NCBI GenBank assembly: GCA_001298575.1
Contig: LJCV01000177.1
Span: forward strand, 117,071 to 181,070
Source of the DNA: Actinobacteria bacterium OK074
GTDB taxonomy: Bacteria; Actinomycetota; Actinomycetes; Streptomycetales; Streptomycetaceae
Reading direction: 5' to 3'
Length of the DNA stretch: 64,000 bases
The notes below the pieces were generated by a model. That model ran no database searches. It saw nothing but the letters and a program-made list of their open reading frames with translations, and had not been told where the DNA came from. How positions within the stretch are numbered: the stretch's first letter is position 1; each line of letters starts with the position of its first letter. Below are positions 58,806 to 64,000 of this stretch, piece by piece. Position numbers and translations under genes: made by a program.

Positions 58806-60653
58806 TCAGGTTGTGGCGGTCTCGGGGTCCTCCACCTTTGTCCCGGGGTTCTCCACCTTTGTCTCGGGGTTCTCCTCCTTGGTGAGGGTCACCGCGGGGC
58901 CAGGCAGCCGTGCCGCCGCCCGTTCCGTGATCGCCGCCGTCTCCGCCTTCGCCGCCGCCGAGATGGGGCCCGCGTCCGGCTCCTTGTACCAGGGGCGCAG
59001 CCGGATCAGGGCCGGACGGACGCCGGTGGCCAGGAGCAGGGCCGTGCCCTTGGGGAGGGCGCGGATCCGGTCGGGCGGCAGGACCGCCTCCTGACGGTAG
59101 GAGTACGAGCGCGAAGTGCCGTCCTTGCTGCGGGAGATGCTCGGGGTACGGACGTCGTGCTGACCGACCAGGGTGGAGATCTTCTGGACGAAGTCGGCGT
59201 CGTCCAGGCCCGCGCCGAGGAGTTTGACCGTGGCCGCGCTCCACAGCGCGTCCATGCCCGCCTCCCCCCACACCCGCGCGCCCTGCCGGTAACTCTGGAG
59301 CAGCGTCACGACGTTGATGCCGCGGGAGCCGAAGTGCGAGTACAGGTCGGGGAGATCGGAGATGCGGCAGACGTTCGCCGCCTCGTCCAGGACCGCCGTC
59401 ATCGGCGGATCCAGGCGCCCGCCCATGCGTTCGGCGGCCACCACCCCCGCCCGCATCGTCGCGTCCGCGATGCCCGCGATGACCCCCGCCGCCGAGCCGC
59501 CGCCGTCCTTGGACAGCAGGTACAGGGTGTCCTTGCCCAACACGTGGTCCGCCGGGCGGAATTCGGGCACATCGGGGTCCGGGGTGACCCACGCCAGGAT
59601 CTCCGGGTCCAGGAGGCACGACACGGTCTGGCGGGCGGTCTCGTAGATGCCGTCGCGGGTCTCCACCGCGCCCCGGACCGTGCCCTGCAACTGGTCCGCC
59701 ATCGCCGGGAGTCGGGCGTCCCGCAACAGGTCGACCGGGGTGCGGTCGGCCGGGTCCGCGAGCCACGCCAGCAGTTCGGTGACCTGGACCTCGCTGCGGG
59801 CCGCGGCCAGGAACAGGGCCGTGAGGGTGTTCTGGGCCGCGGCGATCCAGAAGTCCTTCTGCGAGGAGTCGTCGTTGACCGACGCCACGAAGTGCCCGGC
59901 CAGCCGGCGGGCGCCCTCGATCGTCGTGCACTCGCCGAGCATGTTCCACCACATCTCGCGCGGGGTGTGCGCGATGCCCTGCGGATCGAAGGTCCACACG
60001 GTGCCGGTCTCCGCCCGGGCCGCGCGCGTGACGGCGTACACGTCGGACTTGTTCGACGTCAGCAGCACCGGGCCCTGCGCGCGCAGCACCCGCGGGATCG
60101 CGATGCCGGTGGACTTGCCGGCCCGCGGGGCCATCAGATCGAGTTCGACGTCCTCGTAGGAGGAGCGCAACTCCGGCCCGTTCGGCTCCAGTTCGCCGAG
60201 CAGGTTGCCGGTCTCGTCGGGGTGGAGTTCCTCGCGGCCTTTCAGCGTGGGCCGCAGGTCGCGGGCGCGCGCCGTGATGCCCTTGGGGCACATGCCCGCC
60301 AACTCCTTGACGCCCGCCAGGCCCGAGGGCCGCGCCAGCCGCGCCAGCACCAGCCGTACGACGACGGCGACGGGCACGGCGACCAGCACGGGGAGTCCGG
60401 CCATGCCGGCGTAGACGGCGGTGGCGGGCGCCCGCGGCCACAACTGCCCCGGCCCGTCGGTCAGTAGCGTCGCGAACGCGGACAGCGCGAACGGCGGGGT
60501 CTGCCAGCCGTGCCCGGTCAGCCCGGCGCCGAGGGTGCCGCCGCACCAGACCGTCGCGAACACGGTCAGTGCGGTGGCGGCCACGGCGACGATCGCCCAG
60601 GGGGCCAGGTCGTTCATCCCGGCGGAGGGGGAGCGGGGGGAGGCGGCGCTCAT
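58806..60653 (-). CDS. VirD4/TraG-type type IV coupling protein
   Basis: The 615-residue protein has N-terminal hydrophobic segments (about 18-36, 78-96), then an ATPase with Walker A APRAGKST near residue 172, TFDPQG near 223, and Walker B AVLDEAANVC near 385. It ends in a charged tail with PETK repeats. Such proteins hand DNA or protein substrates to a type IV secretion channel. The start overlaps the VirB4-like stop by ATGA. It is the last gene of the leftward T4SS-like operon. Confidence 0.9.
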   Translation of the reverse strand: MSAASPRSPSAGMNDLAPWAIVAVAATALTVFATVWCGGTLGAGLTGHGWQTPPFALSAFATLLTDGPGQLWPRAPATAVYAGMAGLPVLVAVPVAVVVRLVLARLARPSGLAGVKELAGMCPKGITARARDLRPTLKGREELHPDETGNLLGELEPNGPELRSSYEDVELDLMAPRAGKSTGIAIPRVLRAQGPVLLTSNKSDVYAVTRAARAETGTVWTFDPQGIAHTPREMWWNMLGECTTIEGARRLAGHFVASVNDDSSQKDFWIAAAQNTLTALFLAAARSEVQVTELLAWLADPADRTPVDLLRDARLPAMADQLQGTVRGAVETRDGIYETARQTVSCLLDPEILAWVTPDPDVPEFRPADHVLGKDTLYLLSKDGGGSAAGVIAGIADATMRAGVVAAERMGGRLDPPMTAVLDEAANVCRISDLPDLYSHFGSRGINVVTLLQSYRQGARVWGEAGMDALWSAATVKLLGAGLDDADFVQKISTLVGQHDVRTPSISRSKDGTSRSYSYRQEAVLPPDRIRALPKGTALLLATGVRPALIRLRPWYKEPDAGPISAAAKAETAAITERAAARLPGPAVTLTKEENPETKVENPGTKVEDPETATT

Positions 60654-62359
60654 GCGGGCCTCCCCTGCGCGGGGGTGACGGTGGCCGGCCGGATGCGGCG
60701 GATGGTCATGGTGGGCGGGTCGGTGAGGTCGGTGAGGTCGGCGCCGAGGTGCAACGCCGGTGGCACCGCGGCCTGTTCGACCGCCCACGCCTCCGCCCGT
60801 GCCTCCGCCCGTACCTCTGCCCGCGCCGCCACCTCCGCCGCCGCCCGCGCGGCCACCTGAGCCTCCGCCCGTGCGGCTGCCTGCTCCGCCGTCACCCCGT
60901 TCGGCGTCCACCGCGTGTTCGTGTTGTGCAACTCCCGTTCCACGTCGGTGATCGCGACCTTGATCGGGATGCCGGGACGGCCGCCGACCTTGATCAGGAA
61001 CCGGCCGCGGCCGGGCGGTTCCTCGTGGTCGCCGCTCACGCCCCAGCCCGGCGGCGAGGACCACGACGACACCAGCTCGATCTCGCGCCGCGACAGGCCG
61101 ACGACCTTGCCCAGCTCCTCCATCTCGGTGCGCGGCAGCCCGGCGCAGACCACCATCCCGGCGCGTTCGACGAAGCCGCGCGCCTTGGCCCGGTCGGAGT
61201 CGGTGCCGAGCGCCTCCGCGTCCTTCAGGGTGTGCGTGATCTTCGCGTCGCCCAGGCCCAGCGAGCGGTTGAGGCGGGTCAGCGCGTCGATGCGGTCGAC
61301 GATGCCGGAGGCCGCCCGCAGCGGGCGCCACAACTCGTCGAGCACGGTGAAGAACCAGCGCCGGGGCGCGAGTCCGGCGTCCGCGAGGGCGTGCGAGGCG
61401 GCCACCGAGCCCAGGCCGTCGGACCACGCCGCGAGCATCGCCGCCGCCGTCAACTGGGTGTCCGCCTCGCCGATTCCCGAGATGTCGATGCACACCGCCG
61501 GTGCGTCGGGGTCGATCCGGGTGGACGTCTCCGAGGTGAACGTGTTGCCCAACGGGCCGTCCAGGATGCCCAGGAGGGAGCGGTGCAGGGGGTCGACCGC
61601 GTCCCGGTAGCGGGCGTCGTCGCCGCGGTCCAGGGTCACCGCGCGGACCCGGTCGGGGCCCTCGGTGAGCACCCGCAGCAGGTCCGGCAGCAGCAACGTA
61701 CGGCCGGGCGGGGTGCGTTCGCGCAGGTGGTGCAGGACCGCCGACAGGACGGACTGCTCGTGGTCGTCCATCGGCCGGCCGCGCACGATGGTGATCAGCG
61801 CGGCCACCATGTTCAGCACGCGGCCGTGCGTCTCGGCCTTGAGGACCTCGCCCGCCTCGCCGCCGATCCGTGCCGCCGCCGCGCCCATCGCGCCCGGGTC
61901 CAGGACGTTGATGCCGCCCCGGCCGCGCCCGATCGAGATCACCTGGCCGCCCAACGCCCGTACGGTGTCGGCGTAGTCGGGCTTCAGGTCGCCAAGTACC
62001 AGCGGTACGACGCCCGTTGCGGCGAGCCCGATCAGCATCCGGTTGACCAGCGTGGACTTGCCCAGGCCCGGCATGCCGAGCATGAACAGGGACGGGTTGG
62101 AGATGTAGCGGGCCCGGGTGAACCAGTTCAGCGGGTCGCCGCAGACCGTGGCCCCGGTGAACAGGTGCTGCCCCAGCGGCACTCCGGTCATCGGCGATCC
62201 GGACCCCGCCGCGAACGGCCACATCCCGCACGCCTGCACGGTCGTGGCCCGCCACATCGTCGGCGGGTCCAGATACCCGACCCGGCCGCCGCCGACCCCG
62301 GGCCAGCCGCGCTGCGGAACGTGCAACTGCTGTGGGGCCGCCTGCTTTTTGGGCTTCAC
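60650..62359 (-). CDS. VirB4-like ATPase of T4SS-like system
   Basis: The 569-residue protein has Walker A GMPGLGKST near residue 93 and VVPLVLGDLKPDYADTV as in VirB4/TcpF-type ATPases. FTVLDELWRPLR is the Walker B region near 317, and the C-terminus is Ala/Glu-rich. Both ends are soluble. GTG 62359 follows GGAGG and overlaps the previous stop by GTGA. The ATPase would power substrate movement with the coupling protein. Confidence 0.85.
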   Translation of the reverse strand: MKPKKQAAPQQLHVPQRGWPGVGGGRVGYLDPPTMWRATTVQACGMWPFAAGSGSPMTGVPLGQHLFTGATVCGDPLNWFTRARYISNPSLFMLGMPGLGKSTLVNRMLIGLAATGVVPLVLGDLKPDYADTVRALGGQVISIGRGRGGINVLDPGAMGAAAARIGGEAGEVLKAETHGRVLNMVAALITIVRGRPMDDHEQSVLSAVLHHLRERTPPGRTLLLPDLLRVLTEGPDRVRAVTLDRGDDARYRDAVDPLHRSLLGILDGPLGNTFTSETSTRIDPDAPAVCIDISGIGEADTQLTAAAMLAAWSDGLGSVAASHALADAGLAPRRWFFTVLDELWRPLRAASGIVDRIDALTRLNRSLGLGDAKITHTLKDAEALGTDSDRAKARGFVERAGMVVCAGLPRTEMEELGKVVGLSRREIELVSSWSSPPGWGVSGDHEEPPGRGRFLIKVGGRPGIPIKVAITDVERELHNTNTRWTPNGVTAEQAAARAEAQVAARAAAEVAARAEVRAEARAEAWAVEQAAVPPALHLGADLTDLTDPPTMTIRRIRPATVTPAQGRPA

Positions 62360-63852
62360 AGCGCCTCCTGGAGTTCGTGCGGGATCATGGTCTGTTCCCA
62401 CGGGAGGATCCCGGTGGGGAGCGTGCAGCTGAACGCGGCGGCCTGCATGCGGTCGGCGGGCCGCATCAACACCCGGGAGGCGGCGGTCAGGTTGCGTACG
62501 GTGACGTTGGCGTCGGCGAGTTCGTCGTTCGAGTCGACGGTGACGGTGAGCATCAGCGAGAACTCGACGAGCCCGGCGCCCGCCGCCTCCTCCGCCGCGG
62601 CCTGCTCGGCGGCCCGCACCTCGGAGGCCGCGCGGGCCTGCACCATGCCCTTGCCGGAGGTCGCCATGAACTGGGCGCTGCGCCGGTCGGACTCGACGAT
62701 GCGGGCCGAGGTCGCCGGATCGATCGGGCGGTAGACGAGCGCGACCCGTTTGCGGCGGGTGCCCGGGGCCGCCTCCAGGATGCCGCGCAGCACCGAGGAG
62801 CGGACCGTGCCGCGCGGCGCGAGGGTCAGCAGCCAGGTGCGGGAGACCCCCGAGTCGTGCCGGTAGCTGTCGACCGTCTCGACCGCGGCGGCGGGCCCGG
62901 CGTCGTCCCAGTCCAGGCCCGTACCGCCGTGCTGGGCGCGGGCGGTGAGCACGTCCGGGGCGACGGCCGGGTCGTACGCCACCCGCACCACCTCGGCGAT
63001 CCGCTCCGCCGACAGCGGATACGCGGCCCCGCCACCGGCGTTGACCAGGCCGCCGAGCAGGCCCGGGATGCGGATGGCCAGGTCGGTGATCACGTCGTCC
63101 TTCTTGCGTTTCTGGCCGCCGGGGATGGCGTAGGTGAGGGTGACGTAGGTGTGCATCTCGGAGGAGGCGGTCGGGTAGCGCTCGACGACCTCCTCCATCA
63201 CCGCGCGGGCGGCGGGCGGCGCGTCGGGCTGGATGCGCGGGAGCACCTCGTTGGCGAGCCGGGTGCCCGGGTCGGGCGCGGTCTCGACGATCACGGCGGC
63301 GCCGCGCAGCCCCGGTTCGTGCGAGAGCCGCGCCAGCCAGTCGCCCCACAGCGCGACCCACACGTCGACCTGGTCCGGGTCGACGAGCCCGCCGCCGTCC
63401 GGATCGCAGCCCAGCACGATCGTGTAGAGGTTGCGGGCCGGGTGGTGCAGCACGCCGAACGGGCGGTCGTAGGCGTCCCGGCCCTCGGTCATCGTCACCT
63501 TGTTCAGCAGCCCCGGCGGACGGAACCGGCCGCCGGGCCGCGCCGACAGCGGACCCGATTGGTAGAGGTGCCCGCCCTTGGCCTTCCGCCGCCGCCAGCC
63601 GATGCGCAGGGCGATCAACTGGTAGACGTTACGGCCGTCCTGGGTGCGCACGGACAGCGGTACGACGACGAACAGGGCCGCGGGTACGACGACGAACAGC
63701 GCGGCGACGAGCGAGACCAGGGAGACGAGGAGGGTCAGGATCAGCCCGCCGAAGACACCGAAGGTGCCGACGAGCCCGAGCGGGCCGAGGCCGGGACGGC
63801 GGGGCCTGCGCCAGTTCCCGTAGGTGGGGTGGGAGACGGCTTCCGTGGACAT
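62356..63852 (-). CDS. SCO6880-family protein (VirB3/VirB4-N-like)
   Basis: The 498-residue protein has two adjacent hydrophobic segments near residues 27-65, followed by a large soluble region with FGVLHHPARNLYTIVLGCD near 133 and later KRVALVYRPIDPATSARIVE. I recognise the SCO6880 family, which in Streptomyces accompanies VirB4-like and VirD4-like genes; the name is from memory. The ATG at 63852 has GGAAG upstream. It probably anchors the ATPase to the membrane. Confidence 0.75.
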   Translation of the reverse strand: MSTEAVSHPTYGNWRRPRRPGLGPLGLVGTFGVFGGLILTLLVSLVSLVAALFVVVPAALFVVVPLSVRTQDGRNVYQLIALRIGWRRRKAKGGHLYQSGPLSARPGGRFRPPGLLNKVTMTEGRDAYDRPFGVLHHPARNLYTIVLGCDPDGGGLVDPDQVDVWVALWGDWLARLSHEPGLRGAAVIVETAPDPGTRLANEVLPRIQPDAPPAARAVMEEVVERYPTASSEMHTYVTLTYAIPGGQKRKKDDVITDLAIRIPGLLGGLVNAGGGAAYPLSAERIAEVVRVAYDPAVAPDVLTARAQHGGTGLDWDDAGPAAAVETVDSYRHDSGVSRTWLLTLAPRGTVRSSVLRGILEAAPGTRRKRVALVYRPIDPATSARIVESDRRSAQFMATSGKGMVQARAASEVRAAEQAAAEEAAGAGLVEFSLMLTVTVDSNDELADANVTVRNLTAASRVLMRPADRMQAAAFSCTLPTGILPWEQTMIPHELQEAL

Positions 63853-63901
63853 GGTGGGGCAACTTCCTTTCAGGAGAGGGGAGTTGGACGGCCCTGGCGG
63901 C

Positions 63902-64000
63902 TCAGGTGTTGTGACCCCGGTCGCCGTCCGCGTCCGCGACCGCGCCCGAGGCGACCTGGCCGACGAACTGCGCGGCGGCCGCCGCGGCCGCCGCGGGTCC
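63902..64000 (-). CDS. C-terminus of next T4SS-like gene, possibly SCO6881/VirB6-like (partial)
   Basis: On the reverse strand the last codons read AAAQFVGQVASGAVADADGD, ending RGHNT, with a TGA at 63902-63904. The start lies beyond the window. Its position, 49 bases before the SCO6880-family start on the same strand, suggests an operon member such as the large membrane SCO6881 type. Confidence 0.6.
   Translation of the reverse strand, partial: GPAAAAAAAAQFVGQVASGAVADADGDRGHNT

Overview
The window is high-GC actinobacterial DNA with Streptomyces character: GTG/TTG starts, many 1-4 base stop/start overlaps, WhiB, KorSA-like GntR regulators, MHYT, ROK and SCO-type families. It joins a mobile element to a stretch of chromosome that includes a decayed accessory zone, two sugar loci, a small biosynthesis-like operon and the edge of a type IV secretion-like locus.

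Region 1 (1-19584) is most of an actinomycete integrative and conjugative element (AICE). Two convergent GntR/UTRA regulators with matching inverted-repeat operators lie at the left. A rightward operon follows: a HTH protein, a WhiB protein, tiny coupled ORFs, Spd-like membrane proteins, the FtsK/SpoIIIE-type transfer ATPase, about fifteen small accessory genes, a PP2C phosphatase, a DEDD-like exonuclease, an HNH protein, a Prim-Pol domain protein and a DnaB-N/DUF3987 replication protein. Repeated stem-loops with covarying stems and a conserved loop sit in front of several accessory genes. The right boundary is a 43-base 3' piece of a tRNA-Thr(TGT) gene followed by that tRNA's terminator. The xis/int genes expected after the replication gene are absent here. 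In their place is a reverse-strand pair of genes sharing a motif at facing ends, plus a frameshifted VOC gene.

Region 2 (19585-23506) is a conserved-looking cold-shock locus: CspA-like protein, DEAD-box RNA helicase, CBS protein and a small family protein. Region 3 (about 23550-29450) is decayed: a truncated HATPase, a cold-shock gene fragment fused to an IS3 remnant, a frameshifted NmrA gene, a frameshifted TetR gene, and an SDR and a racemase with internal deletions. An F420-reductase-like gene and an LLM F420-type gene in this zone look intact.

Region 4 (29050-33931) has a leftward run of MFS transporter, signal-less NMT1/THI5-like protein, ornithine cyclodeaminase-like protein and shortened racemase, with a divergent FadR-type regulator and a TTGGTATACCAA operator. 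Region 5 (34028-39892) is a sugar ABC importer without its ATPase, with a Gfo/Idh/MocA oxidoreductase and a divergent ROK regulator. Region 6 (40085-47222) has a LacI-type operator, an MFS transporter, two GH35 beta-galactosidase-like genes and a LacI regulator.

Region 7 (47781-53508) is a five-gene overlapping operon: GT2 glycosyltransferase, FAD oxidoreductase, class III aminotransferase, small protein, GMC oxidoreductase. Region 8 (53533-64000) holds an MHYT sensor, a large AT-rich palindrome, a chimeric aldo/keto-reductase-like protein, a DUF4913-like protein and a TcdA/B-glycosyltransferase-like protein. These lie beside a leftward operon for a VirD4/TraG coupling protein, a VirB4-like ATPase and a SCO6880-family protein. 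The two unusual proteins are candidate substrates or partners of that system, and this is the most interesting hypothesis in the window.
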